Origin: Cryobacterium breve
GTDB taxonomy: Bacteria; Actinomycetota; Actinomycetes; Actinomycetales; Microbacteriaceae
DNA: 64,000 nucleotides
Assembly: GCF_027594785.1 (NCBI RefSeq)
Contig: NZ_CP075584.1
Location: 3,782,001-3,846,000 of the forward strand
Direction: 5' to 3'
Shown: positions 8,744-16,392 of the stretch, piece after piece
How the letters are laid out: every line of letters begins with the position of its first letter
Position numbering within the stretch: position 1 is the stretch's first letter
Notes under the pieces: generated by a model
What the model was told of the DNA's origin: nothing
Databases searched by the model: none
The model's input: the letters and a program-made list of their open reading frames with translations, nothing else
Made by a program: the position numbers and the translations under genes

Positions 8744-9136
8744 ATGAATCCGAGACTGTATGCGTACCTCAGCTATGCGGATGCGCCGGGAGCCCTCCGC
8801 TGGTTCTCCGACCTGGGCTTCACAATAGTCAGTCGGCAGGACGGCGAGGCGGGCCAGGTCGTCCATTCCGAGGTCCGTCTCGGCGACGTGGTGCTGATGA
8901 TCTCCAGCAATGATGCCGCGTATTCGATATCGCCACTCATCGGACGTTCCACCGGTCGCGGCCTCTACCTGTTCGTCGACGACGTGGACGCCTATTTCGA
9001 CAGGGCTCTGACGGCCGGTGCAATGTCCGTCTTCGCGCCGGAGGCCACCGAATGGGGAACCCGGCGAGCGCGGGTCCTTGATCCAGAGGGAAACGAGTGG
9101 AGTTTCGGCACCTACGAGCCCGGAAGCGCGTGGTGA
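8744..9136 (+). CDS. VOC (glyoxalase/bleomycin-resistance fold) protein
   Basis: A 130-residue vicinal-oxygen-chelate protein with the two beta-alpha-beta-beta-beta halves expected. Seen: the YLSYADAPGALRWFSDLGF N-terminal half and the DPEGNEWSFGTYEP end, close to the PhnB/glyoxalase-like subfamily. The ATG is chosen because TATTCT lies exactly 6 nt before it, a leaderless-type promoter; an upstream in-frame start would run into the promoter. The stop codon lies in the first unit of a 20-bp tandem repeat. Function unknown. Confidence 0.87.
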   Translation: MNPRLYAYLSYADAPGALRWFSDLGFTIVSRQDGEAGQVVHSEVRLGDVVLMISSNDAAYSISPLIGRSTGRGLYLFVDDVDAYFDRALTAGAMSVFAPEATEWGTRRARVLDPEGNEWSFGTYEPGSAW

Positions 9137-9172
9137 CTTCACAAGATCGGTTGTGACTTCACAAGATTGGTT
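9133..9172 (+). repeat. 20-bp tandem repeat with ArsR-type half sites
   Basis: GTGACTTCACAAGATCGGTT is followed directly by a second copy with one change. Each unit, read into its neighbour, forms CACAA-N6-TTG(TG), resembling the dyad over the ArsR start 30 bp on. The first unit contains the VOC stop codon, so the repeat probably arose by local duplication. It may be a multi-site operator for the ArsR gene. Confidence 0.7.
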
Positions 9173-9197
9173 GCACGACTTGTGTCCCGTGGGTAAT

Positions 9198-9217
9198 ATA
9201 CAATCAAATGGTTGTAT
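9198..9217 (+). promoter_or_regulatory. ArsR-type operator overlapping the ArsR start codon
   Basis: ATACAA-N8-TTGTAT is a perfect dyad and the ATG of the ArsR gene lies in its spacer. A TAATAT -10 box (9194-9199) overlaps its left arm. A bound dimer would block both initiation and a leaderless start, so autorepression is likely (inference). Confidence 0.7.
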
Positions 9218-9561
9218 TAGAGCTTTCCGAACAGGATGTGAACCGCCTCTTCCGCGCCCTCGCAGACGCGACGCGGCGGGATATCGTGCGCCGCACGCTG
9301 GTGACCGATATCTCGGTGTCGCAGTTGGCGGATTCCTACGAGATGTCCTTCGCGGCCGTGCAGAAACACATTGCCGTGCTGGAGGAGGCCCATCTCGTGA
9401 CGAAGGCAGCACGCGGCCGTGAGCGGATGGTGCGGGGAAACCTCGTTCGCATTCGCCAGGCCCAGCGCCTGCTCGACCACTTCGAAGAGCTCTGGCGTTC
9501 GCGCATGGAGCGCCTCGACAGCCTGCTCGCTGAAGGCTCTCCGGATTCACCTGACACCTGA
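9208..9561 (+). CDS. ArsR-family transcriptional regulator
   Basis: A 117-residue winged-helix repressor of the ArsR type that is usually paired with SRPBCC proteins. Seen: LFRALADATRRDIVRRTL (first helices), SVSQLADSYEMSFAAVQKHIAVLEEA cut here as the helix-turn-helix around residues 45-65, and a wing with GRERMVRG. No metal-binding cysteine pair is visible, so the signal is probably not a metal. The start lies inside a dyad (9198-9217), pointing to autoregulation and near-leaderless translation. It lies 14 bp before the SRPBCC gene, presumably its target. Confidence 0.93.
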   Translation: MVVLELSEQDVNRLFRALADATRRDIVRRTLVTDISVSQLADSYEMSFAAVQKHIAVLEEAHLVTKAARGRERMVRGNLVRIRQAQRLLDHFEELWRSRMERLDSLLAEGSPDSPDT

Positions 9562-9575
9562 CCGAAAGGATCATC

Positions 9576-10556
9576 ATGCCCGTCACCTCCGTCGAGAAAG
9601 ACCTCGACCAGCTCACGATCACGATTGTCGCCGACTTCCCGGTGCCGCTCCGCCGACTCTGGGATGCGTACACAGATCCGCGCCAGATCGAACGGTTCTG
9701 GGGCCCGCCGACCTATCCGGCCACGTTCTACCGGCACGACGCTCTGACCGGGGGACGCAGTGTGTATGCGATGACCGGGCCGGAGGGCGATACGCACTAC
9801 GGCTGCTGGGACTGGACCTCGACCGATGCTCCCCATGCGTTTGAAGTGCTTGACCGCTTCTCGGATGCGGCGGGAGTGCCGAACCCCGACCTCCCCACCA
9901 CCCGAATGGACTTCGCTTTCGAGGAGACGACCGGTGGCAGCCGACTGAAGACGACGTCGTACTTCGACTCCCTCGACCAGATGCAGCAGCTCATCGAGAT
10001 GGGAATGCTCGAAGGCACCCGCCAGGCGATGGCCCAGATCGACCAGGTGCTGGCCGACCTGGCGTCCTTCGCCGCCGACCACCTGGCGGAGGCGCAAATC
10101 CTCAGCGACACCCAGGTGCGGGTGGCACGGGTGATCCACGGCACCGTCGACCAGGTGTGGCGGGCCCACAACGATGCCGCCCTCATGAAGCGGTGGCTTC
10201 TCGGACCGGACGGTTGGTCGATGCCCGTCTGTGAGATCGCGACAGCCGTCGGCGACAGCTACCGCTACGAGTGGCAGCGGGACGGCGGCGAGGAGCGATT
10301 CGGTTTCACCGGTGAGCTCCTCGAGTCCGTCGAACCGCACCGTGCGGTCACGACCGAGGCGATGATCGGGATGGACTTCCCGGCAACGCTCAACGAGCTG
10401 ACCCTCACGGAGGTCGAGGGCGGAACCCTGCTCTCCCTCGTCATCACCTACGCCAATGCAGAGCAACGCGACGCGGTGCTTGCCACCGGCATGACCGGCG
10501 GAATGGAGACCAGCTACAAGCGTCTCGAGGGGCTGTTGCAGCCGACGCTGGCGTAG
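9576..10556 (+). CDS. tandem SRPBCC (AHSA1-type) protein
   Basis: A 326-residue protein of two fused START/SRPBCC domains, about residues 10-155 and 170-320, each with the pattern of a hydrophobic ligand cavity (first: PLRRLWDAYTDPRQIERFWGP; second: DQVWRAHNDAALMKRWLLGP). Single-domain AHSA1-like proteins are common beside ArsR regulators; a fusion of two is less common but known in actinobacteria. It is co-transcribed with the ArsR gene (14 bp gap, AAAGGA ribosome site). It probably binds a small lipophilic molecule; ligand and reaction are unknown. Confidence 0.88.
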   Translation: MPVTSVEKDLDQLTITIVADFPVPLRRLWDAYTDPRQIERFWGPPTYPATFYRHDALTGGRSVYAMTGPEGDTHYGCWDWTSTDAPHAFEVLDRFSDAAGVPNPDLPTTRMDFAFEETTGGSRLKTTSYFDSLDQMQQLIEMGMLEGTRQAMAQIDQVLADLASFAADHLAEAQILSDTQVRVARVIHGTVDQVWRAHNDAALMKRWLLGPDGWSMPVCEIATAVGDSYRYEWQRDGGEERFGFTGELLESVEPHRAVTTEAMIGMDFPATLNELTLTEVEGGTLLSLVITYANAEQRDAVLATGMTGGMETSYKRLEGLLQPTLA

Positions 10557-10612
10557 CTCCGGCCACATCAGACTCGTGCGTCTCCCGTGCACGAGGTTGG
10601 TAACGTCGGATC

Positions 10613-11131
10613 ATGGCACTCATCGAGCTGGTCCGAGGCGACATCACGGCGCTGCCCGCGGACGCGATCGTCAATGCCGCGAACCACACGCTGCTCGGGG
10701 GCGGGGGAGTGGACGGCGCGATCCACCGGGCCGGCGGCCCGACCATCCTCGCGGAATGTCGCCGGTTGCGTTCCACGACACTGCCGGACGGGCTGCCGAC
10801 CGGTGCCGCCGTTGCGACCACGGCGGGGCTCCTCCCCGCCCGGTGGGTCATCCACACCGCCGGACCGATCTGGGCGAAGACCCTCGACCAAGCAGACCTG
10901 CTCGCCTCCTGTTACGTCGAGTCGCTGCGGGTCGCCGATGAACTCGGTGCCCGCCGCGTGACCTGTCCCGCGGTGAGCGCCGGCGTCTACGGCTGGCCGA
11001 TGGAGGATGCGGCGCGTATCGCCATCGAGACGGTGGCAGCGAGCTCGACGGCCGTGGATGTCGTGACGTTCGTACTGTTCAACGCTCACGCGATCGACGC
11101 GTTCCGGTCGGCCCTGTCCCGGCTGGGCTGA
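10613..11131 (+). CDS. macrodomain protein (O-acetyl-ADP-ribose deacetylase type)
   Basis: A 172-residue MacroD/YmdB-type domain that removes ADP-ribose or acetyl groups from ADP-ribosylated substrates. Seen: [25 protein letters not shown] split here as NAAN and GGGVDGAIH (ligand loop 1 and catalytic region), and SAGVYGWP (loop 2, residues about 122-129). Full family length. The ATG follows a TAACGT -10 box by exactly 6 nt, suggesting a leaderless mRNA. A broken paralogue lies 5 kb upstream in the same orientation. No partner ADP-ribosyltransferase is visible nearby. Confidence 0.93.
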   Translation: MALIELVRGDITALPADAIVNAANHTLLGGGGVDGAIHRAGGPTILAECRRLRSTTLPDGLPTGAAVATTAGLLPARWVIHTAGPIWAKTLDQADLLASCYVESLRVADELGARRVTCPAVSAGVYGWPMEDAARIAIETVAASSTAVDVVTFVLFNAHAIDAFRSALSRLG

Positions 11132-11200
11132 GATGAGACAGCGACAGGCCGAAAGCCAGACGGCACCTCATACTGGCCTCGCCCGACTAGTATCACTGGC

Positions 11201-11647
11201 GTGATCGAGATCAGGGTCGCGCTCCCGGGTGAGGTCGGAGCGCTTGAAGCGTTGCAGATGCGGGCCTCGCTGGCCAATCCGGGGGACAGGGATGACATCC
11301 TCGCCCACCCGGATGCGGTGAACATTCCCCTCGAGCAATTCACCAACGGGTGGGTTTTCGCCGCGGTGGATAACGACCAGGCCATCGGGTTCGCCGCAGT
11401 CTTTCCCCGCGCGGACGGAGACTGGGAACTCGACGGCCTGTTCGTCGAACCCACGGTCTGGCGGTCGGGCGTGGGAAGGAAACTTGTCGAATATGCGGCG
11501 ACCTACACGGCGACAGCCGGCTCATCGGCACTCCATGTCGTCGGGAACCCGCACGCCGAAGCGTTCTACCAGGCGTGCGGGTTCACCACCGTCGGTGCCG
11601 GTGAAACGCGGTTCGGGCCGTCGATTCTCATGACGCTCGTCGTGTAG
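11201..11647 (+). CDS. GNAT-family N-acetyltransferase
   Basis: A 148-residue acetyl-CoA-dependent acetyltransferase. Seen: the central strand ELDGLFVEPTVWRSGVGRKLVEYA, in which VWRSGVGRKL forms the acetyl-CoA pyrophosphate loop, and the C-terminal NPHAEAFYQACGF motif. The GTG start is supported by TAGTAT seven bases upstream, a leaderless-type promoter. It is preceded by the macrodomain gene on the same strand but has its own promoter. Acceptor substrate unknown. Confidence 0.9.
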   Translation: MIEIRVALPGEVGALEALQMRASLANPGDRDDILAHPDAVNIPLEQFTNGWVFAAVDNDQAIGFAAVFPRADGDWELDGLFVEPTVWRSGVGRKLVEYAATYTATAGSSALHVVGNPHAEAFYQACGFTTVGAGETRFGPSILMTLVV

Positions 11648-11710
11648 ATCCCGGCACGCCGACCTCGGTGGGGTTGCCGACGCGGGCCGCCGACTCCCTA
11701 GGCTGTACGC

Positions 11711-12418
11711 ATGGCCACAGTCATCCTCGTGCGGCACGGCCGCACCACCGCGAATGCCGGCGGACTCCTGGCTGGTCGATCTCTCGGGATCGGCCTCGAC
11801 ACGCTTGGGCGCGCTCAGGCCATAATCGCCGGGGAGCGGCTCGCCGTCGTGCCGCTGGTCGGCGTGGTCTCGAGCCCGCTGCAGCGTTGCCGCGAGACCT
11901 CCCAGCTGATCCTCGACCTCCAGGTCGGCACGCCCGCGACTCCCGTGGACGAGGACATCACCGAGTGCGACTACGGCGACTGGCAGGGCCGCACCCTGAT
12001 GGACCTCGCTCTAGAGCCCCTCTGGCCGGTGGTGCAGGCGCACCCCTCCGCGGTCATCTTTCCGGGCGGCGAATCGATGGCCGCCATGCAGGCGCGGTCG
12101 GTCGCGGCCATCCGCCGCCACGATGCGATCTTCGAGGCCGAGCATGGTCCGGGCGCGGTGTGGGTCGCGGTGAGCCACGGTGACATCATCAAGTCCGTGC
12201 TCGCCGACGCACTCGGGATGCACCTGGACCTGTTCCAGCGGATCAACGTCGGACCGGCATCCGTCTCGATCGTGCGCTACGGGCCCCAGCGTCCGAGTGT
12301 CCACGCGATCAACACAGACGCCGGCGACCTGTCCTGGCTTGCGGCGGCCGGTCCGGTGGCCGATGCGCCGATCGGCGGTGGGGCCGGCACTCAGCGGCCA
12401 CGGGAATCCGGAGCCTAA
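11711..12418 (+). CDS. histidine phosphatase (MSMEG_4193 type)
   Basis: A 235-residue histidine-phosphatase (phosphoglycerate-mutase-like) enzyme. Seen: the catalytic LVRHGRTTANAGG at the N-terminus, a second active-site region SPLQRCRETSQ, the conserved Glu in ITECDYGDWQG and the second His in VAVSHGDIIKSV. The order phosphatase-DUF3090-SCO1664 is conserved in many actinobacteria, often near the mycothiol gene mshC, which is not seen here. The ATG is 6 nt after TAGGCT, so the mRNA is probably leaderless. Substrate unknown. Confidence 0.92.
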   Translation: MATVILVRHGRTTANAGGLLAGRSLGIGLDTLGRAQAIIAGERLAVVPLVGVVSSPLQRCRETSQLILDLQVGTPATPVDEDITECDYGDWQGRTLMDLALEPLWPVVQAHPSAVIFPGGESMAAMQARSVAAIRRHDAIFEAEHGPGAVWVAVSHGDIIKSVLADALGMHLDLFQRINVGPASVSIVRYGPQRPSVHAINTDAGDLSWLAAAGPVADAPIGGGAGTQRPRESGA

Positions 12419-12427
12419 AATATCCCC

Positions 12428-13000
12428 ATGCCTACAATCCTGCATGAGTTCGACTGGCCGGACCGGGTCGTCGTCGGTACAGTCGGCCAACCAGGGTCGC
12501 GCACGTTCTATCTGCAGGTGCGGAGTGGAACTCAGATCGTCAGCATCGCCCTGGAGAAGCAGCAGTCCGCGCTCCTTGCCGACAGCATCGACGAGATCCT
12601 CGACCAGTTGATGTCCACAGAGGGCAACCCGTTCAGCGTCCCCATGACGACGCCGGTGGAGCTCGTCGACAACGAACCGCTCGAGCAACCCGTCGAGGAG
12701 GACTTCCGCACCGGCACCATGACGCTCGGCTGGGACCCCTCGACCGTACAGATCGTGATCGAGGCGTTCCCGATCGTGGTGGTCGACGAGGAGGATCTCG
12801 GAGATGACCCCCTCGCCGTCGTCGATGCTGCAACGGTCGACCCCGAACAGATGTTGCTGTTGCGGATTCCGGTCGGCACGGCCAGGGCCTTCGCGAAGCG
12901 CACCCACGAAGTCGTCGGCGCCGGGCGCCCCCTCTGCCCGCTCTGTGGTGACCCCATCGACCCGGACGGGCACGACTGCGTGCTGCGCGACGAGGCCTGA
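12428..13000 (+). CDS. DUF3090 family protein
   Basis: A 190-residue actinobacterial DUF3090 protein. Seen: the family opening EFDWPDRVVVGTVGQPGSR, a middle acidic segment and a C-terminal CPLCGDPIDPDGHDC with CxxC and HxC residues that could bind zinc. Function is unknown, but the gene is almost always between the MSMEG_4193-type phosphatase and SCO1664. TAAAAT lies 6 nt before the ATG, so it may also have its own leaderless transcript in addition to read-through. It overlaps the next ATG by one base (TGATG). Confidence 0.92.
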   Translation: MPTILHEFDWPDRVVVGTVGQPGSRTFYLQVRSGTQIVSIALEKQQSALLADSIDEILDQLMSTEGNPFSVPMTTPVELVDNEPLEQPVEEDFRTGTMTLGWDPSTVQIVIEAFPIVVVDEEDLGDDPLAVVDAATVDPEQMLLLRIPVGTARAFAKRTHEVVGAGRPLCPLCGDPIDPDGHDCVLRDEA

Positions 13001-13818
13001 TGACGCCGGGCTCCGGCGAGCTCGACCCAAGTGGGCTTGAGCGCGATGAACTTGAGCGCGATGTGCTCGAGCACGGTGAGCTCGAGCTTAGGGGCCGGAT
13101 CACGACGGCGTCGAACGCGACGTTCCTCGGCGGCATCGGCGGAGTACCGGTGGTCTACAAGCCCGTCGCCGGCGAGCATCCGCTCTGGGACTTCCCCGAC
13201 GGGACCCTCGCAAACCGGGAGGTTGCGGCATACCGCGTCTCTGAGGCCTTCGGGTGGAACGTCGTGCCCCGGACCTGGCTGCGTGACGGTCCGATGGGCC
13301 CGGGGATGGTGCAGTTGTGGCAGGACGCGGATCCCGAGCAGGACGCCGTCGACCTCGTGCCTTGGGCAGTCGGGCCGGGCGAGGGCTGGCGCCGGGTCTT
13401 CGACGGCCGCGACGAGCAGGACCGGGCGGTCACGCTCATCCACGAAGACTCAGTCGCCCTGCGCCGGATGGCCGTTTTCGACATCGTCGTGAACAATGCC
13501 GACCGCAAGGGAAACCACATTCTCGCCATGCCGGGCGGCCACCGGCACGGAGTGGACCACGGGCTCACGTTCCATGTCGAGCACAAGCTGCGCACCGTGT
13601 TGTGGGGCTGGCTGGGCGATGAGCTCACCACTGACGAGCTCGACGGGATCGAACGCGTGAGCTCCGGCCTTGCCGGTGCGCTCGGCGACACTCTCGCTGA
13701 GCTGCTCACCGCCGCCGAGATCGCAGCCCTGGTCGACCGCTGCGAGCGGTTGCGGTCCGTCGGCCGGTTCCCAGCACCGCGCGGCCAGATGCCCGCCGTC
13801 CCGTGGCCACTGTTCTGA
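13000..13818 (+). CDS. SCO1664-family protein (kinase-like fold)
   Basis: A 272-residue member of the SCO1664 family, distantly related to phosphoinositide 3/4-kinase-like folds. Seen: a nucleotide-binding-like strand PVVYKPVAGEHPLWDFPDGTLA cut here as VVYKPVAGE (Lys), and DIVVNNADRKGNHIL plus GVDHGLTFH, equivalent to the catalytic and metal loops of kinases. It probably phosphorylates an unknown substrate together with the neighbouring phosphatase. Start codon overlaps the DUF3090 stop (TGATG). Odd: the N-terminus carries a five-residue repeat (LERDE-type, residues 13-29) encoded by near-identical 15-bp units. Confidence 0.88.
   Translation: MTPGSGELDPSGLERDELERDVLEHGELELRGRITTASNATFLGGIGGVPVVYKPVAGEHPLWDFPDGTLANREVAAYRVSEAFGWNVVPRTWLRDGPMGPGMVQLWQDADPEQDAVDLVPWAVGPGEGWRRVFDGRDEQDRAVTLIHEDSVALRRMAVFDIVVNNADRKGNHILAMPGGHRHGVDHGLTFHVEHKLRTVLWGWLGDELTTDELDGIERVSSGLAGALGDTLAELLTAAEIAALVDRCERLRSVGRFPAPRGQMPAVPWPLF
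13036..13086 (+). repeat. 15-bp coding tandem repeat in the SCO1664-family gene
   Basis: Three 15-bp units (CTTGAGCGCGATGAA, then two variants) and part of a fourth encode LERDE-LERDV-LEHGE-LE. The unit is a multiple of three, so copy-number change would keep the frame. It sits before the conserved domain begins. Confidence 0.75.
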
Positions 13819-13830
13819 CGCCCGGCCCTC

Positions 13831-13913
13831 ACCAATTCGACGGAGTTTTTCGGTTTCTTGTGCGTGAGAGCGCGATCTAAGCGCTTTCCGGGCAAAATCT
13901 CCGTCGAATTGGT
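13831..13913 (+). repeat. 83-bp palindromic element, copy 1
   Basis: Perfect 15-bp inverted ends, ACCAATTCGACGGAG and CTCCGTCGAATTGGT, enclose 53 bp with an inner AAGCGCTTTCCGGGCAAAAT segment. It starts 12 bp after the SCO1664-family stop. Copy 2 (36705-36787) has the same length and, relative to its upstream gene, the same orientation. It could be a REP-like element or an exported terminator; no transposase is linked. Confidence 0.85.
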
Positions 13914-13964
13914 TGGGATGGTCCGCTGCGGCTGACCGTGGACCTCGCCGCGTACGATCAGGGG

Positions 13965-14915
13965 ATGCCCCCGCGTTCGCCCCTTCCGCAACGTCACGGT
14001 CTCGACGCCGCCTGGGTCTGCACCCCGGAGCGCGACCCATCCCGGCCGCAGCCGTGGTCGACCATGGGCGCCTGGCTCGCCGAACGGTTGGCCGAGTTCG
14101 TCGACGTGACCGGGTTCCTGGTCGGGGAGCGCTTCGCCTACGAAACGGGCACGTTCGTCGTGAGCAGCGACCCCTACCGGCCGCACACCTTCGTCTGGTT
14201 TCATCGTGATCTCGCCGCGGAGGCGGTGGTACCGGGGACCATTCACGTGATCCACCGCGACGAACGGCTCGTCGTGATCGACAAACCCGCGTTCCTCTCC
14301 ACGATTCCGCGCGGCCGGCACGTCGTACAGAGCGTCGTGGTGCGTCTGCGCGCCGAGCTGGGGCTGCCCGAGCTCTCGCCCCTGCACCGGCTCGACCGGG
14401 TGACCTCCGGGGTCCTGGTGCTCGCGACCGAACGGCGCTGGCGCGGGGCGTACCAGTCGATGTTCCAGCGCGGCGAGGTCGCCAAGACCTACCGCGCCTT
14501 GGCCCCGGCCCGACCGGAGCTTGAGCTCCCCGTGACCGTCCGCAACCATCTCAGCACTCGCCGCGGGCAGTGGCAGGCCGAGGTCGTGCCCGACGCCCCG
14601 GTCAATGCCGAGTCGCTGATCGAGCTGGAGACCTCGCTCGGCAGTCCGGCCGTCTACCGGTTGACGCCGAGCACGGGACGCACCCACCAGCTGCGCATGC
14701 ATATGCTGGGCCTCGGAATCCCGATCATCGACGACCCGCTGTACCCCGTGGTCCGGGACGTCGCCATCGACGACTTCTGCCGGCCGCTGCAACTCCTGGC
14801 GAGCGCGGTGAGCTTCACCGACCCGATCGACGGGCATCCGCGCCACTTCGACAGCGTGCGCACCCTGCCGCTTCTCCCGGAGACGGGCGCCTCGGAGACG
14901 GCCGCCTCGGAGTGA
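13965..14915 (+). CDS. RluA-family pseudouridine synthase
   Basis: A 316-residue pseudouridine synthase that isomerises uridines in rRNA or tRNA. Seen: HRDERLVVIDKPAFLSTIP, the catalytic HRLDRVTSGVLVLA with the invariant Asp (near residue 145), and the C-terminal RTHQLRMHMLGLGIPI. The N-terminal 80 residues form the extension typical of actinobacterial members. The ATG at 13965 is preferred over a GTG 27 bp upstream because TACGAT lies exactly 6 nt before it. The gene follows the 83-bp element. RNA target not predictable. Confidence 0.9.
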   Translation: MPPRSPLPQRHGLDAAWVCTPERDPSRPQPWSTMGAWLAERLAEFVDVTGFLVGERFAYETGTFVVSSDPYRPHTFVWFHRDLAAEAVVPGTIHVIHRDERLVVIDKPAFLSTIPRGRHVVQSVVVRLRAELGLPELSPLHRLDRVTSGVLVLATERRWRGAYQSMFQRGEVAKTYRALAPARPELELPVTVRNHLSTRRGQWQAEVVPDAPVNAESLIELETSLGSPAVYRLTPSTGRTHQLRMHMLGLGIPIIDDPLYPVVRDVAIDDFCRPLQLLASAVSFTDPIDGHPRHFDSVRTLPLLPETGASETAASE

Positions 14916-14924
14916 GCGGGCGAG

Positions 14925-15395
14925 TCAGCCGAGGGTCTTCTTCATCTTGATCGACGTCGTCTCGTAGTCCATCGTCTCGTAGAGCCGTCGGGCCACCGTG
15001 TTGAAGCCGAAGACGCTCAGGCCGAGGGTGCGGGCGCCGTGGGACTTCGCGAACTGTTCCGCGAGCAGCATGGTCTCTCGGCCGAGGCCCTTGCCGCGTT
15101 CCTCCTCGTTGATCGAGATGTCCCAGACCCACCAGTCCGAATCGTCCTCACCCTGGGCGCGGCCGATCCAGAGGTAGCCGACCGGGCGCCCCGGGCCGTC
15201 GTGCACGTCGAACACATACTGACCGGATGCCGGTTGCCCGCCGGGAAACGAGTTGCCGAGACTCCGAGTGGCCAGGCGATGAGCCTCCGCGGGGGAGCGG
15301 CCCAGGCTGATCAGGTCTGACGCGTACTCCTCCGCGCTGCGGCGAAGCCATTTCGGAAGGCGTTTGGGGGACAGGGGTTCCAGGGTGACGGGCAC
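14925..15395 (-). CDS. GNAT-family N-acetyltransferase
   Basis: A 156-residue acetyltransferase. Seen: VGYLWIGRA strand, WVWDISINEEERGKGLGRE with the acetyl-CoA loop RGKGLG, and the end VFGFNTVARRLYETMDY, typical of the family. The GTG start is supported by TAGGCT 6 nt upstream on the coding strand, again leaderless. It converges with the pseudouridine synthase gene with 9 bp between stops. Acceptor unknown. Confidence 0.9.
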   Translation of the reverse strand: MPVTLEPLSPKRLPKWLRRSAEEYASDLISLGRSPAEAHRLATRSLGNSFPGGQPASGQYVFDVHDGPGRPVGYLWIGRAQGEDDSDWWVWDISINEEERGKGLGRETMLLAEQFAKSHGARTLGLSVFGFNTVARRLYETMDYETTSIKMKKTLG

Positions 15396-15446
15396 GAGCC
15401 GAGCCTAACTCTCGCCAGGTGCCCACCCACACCGTTTGCGCCGGGA

Positions 15447-16268
15447 CTAGGTCGCGAGGAAGGCGAGGATGTCCTGGTCGAGCTCTGCCTGGTAGGCGCC
15501 GGAGATACCGTGCGGCGCCCCCGGATACACCTTGAGGGTGCCGTGCTTGACCAGCTCGATCGACTTCAGTGCCGCATCTTTGATGGGGACGATCTGGTCG
15601 TCGTCTCCGTGCGCGATGAAGATCGGCACATTCAGGGACGCGAGGTCCGCGGTGAAGTCGGTCTCCGAGAACGCCTTGACGCAGTCGTACGCCGCGGCGA
15701 GGTTCACGAGCATGCCCTGGCGCCAGAATTCGCGCTTGGCGCCCTCCGAGACCGTGCTTCCTGGCCGGTTGGCCCCGAAGAACGCTTCGGTGAGATCGAT
15801 GTAGAACTGGGACGAATCGTTCAGGACGCCCGCACGGATGCCGTCGAACACCTCGATCGGAAGACCGTCCGGGTTGCTCTCTGTCTGCAGCATGAGCGGC
15901 GGCACCGCCCCGGCGGTGATCACCTTGGTCACCCGGCCGGCCCCGTGCTGCGCCGCATAGCGCACTACTTCGCCGCCGCCGGTGGAGTGACCGATCACGG
16001 CGAGGTCGTTCAGGTCGAGCGACTCGACGAGTTCGGCGAGATCGCGGGCATACGTGTCCATATCGTTTCCGGAATACGTCTTCGCTGAGCGACCGTGCCC
16101 ACGACGGTCGTGTGCGATGGCACGGTACCCGTTGTCGGCGAGCAATTTCACCTCGACCTGCCAGGCGTCGGACGAGAGAGGCCAGCCGTGGCTGAGGATG
16201 ACCGGCTTGCCGGTGCCCTGGTCGGTGTAGTAGATCTCGGTTCCGTCGGATGTGGTGAAGTACGGCAC
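15447..16268 (-). CDS. alpha/beta hydrolase (non-haem haloperoxidase type)
   Basis: A 273-residue alpha/beta hydrolase of the cofactor-free haloperoxidase/esterase group. Seen: LSHGWPLSSDAW (oxyanion), AHDRRGHGRS, the nucleophile elbow GHSTGGGE (Ser near residue 95), the catalytic Asp in AHGDDDQIVP and His in GAPHGISG. Length and motif order are complete. The start ATG has GGAG about 8 nt upstream (AAGGAGATCC). Transcribed divergently from the aldehyde dehydrogenase. Family proteins hydrolyse esters and can perhydrolyse acids; real substrate unknown. Confidence 0.93.
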   Translation of the reverse strand: MPYFTTSDGTEIYYTDQGTGKPVILSHGWPLSSDAWQVEVKLLADNGYRAIAHDRRGHGRSAKTYSGNDMDTYARDLAELVESLDLNDLAVIGHSTGGGEVVRYAAQHGAGRVTKVITAGAVPPLMLQTESNPDGLPIEVFDGIRAGVLNDSSQFYIDLTEAFFGANRPGSTVSEGAKREFWRQGMLVNLAAAYDCVKAFSETDFTADLASLNVPIFIAHGDDDQIVPIKDAALKSIELVKHGTLKVYPGAPHGISGAYQAELDQDILAFLAT

Positions 16269-16392
16269 GGGGGATCTCCTTCAAGGAATCGTCGGAATGA
16301 AAATGACAGGATAGCCCGGCCTCGTTCGTCCCGCCCGGGCAGGTATGCTGCGAGTGCGTTCGGCGCTAACGAGGACACCCAGGGAGAAATTC

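Noticed and set aside
9140..9184. Hairpin CACAAG-N13-CTTGTG as a terminator of the VOC gene
   Set aside because: Six-base arms and no T run; operator repeats explain the sequence better.
12532..14846. Long antisense frames across the DUF3090/SCO1664/RluA genes
   Set aside because: They cross several real genes and palindromic DNA and have no start signals.
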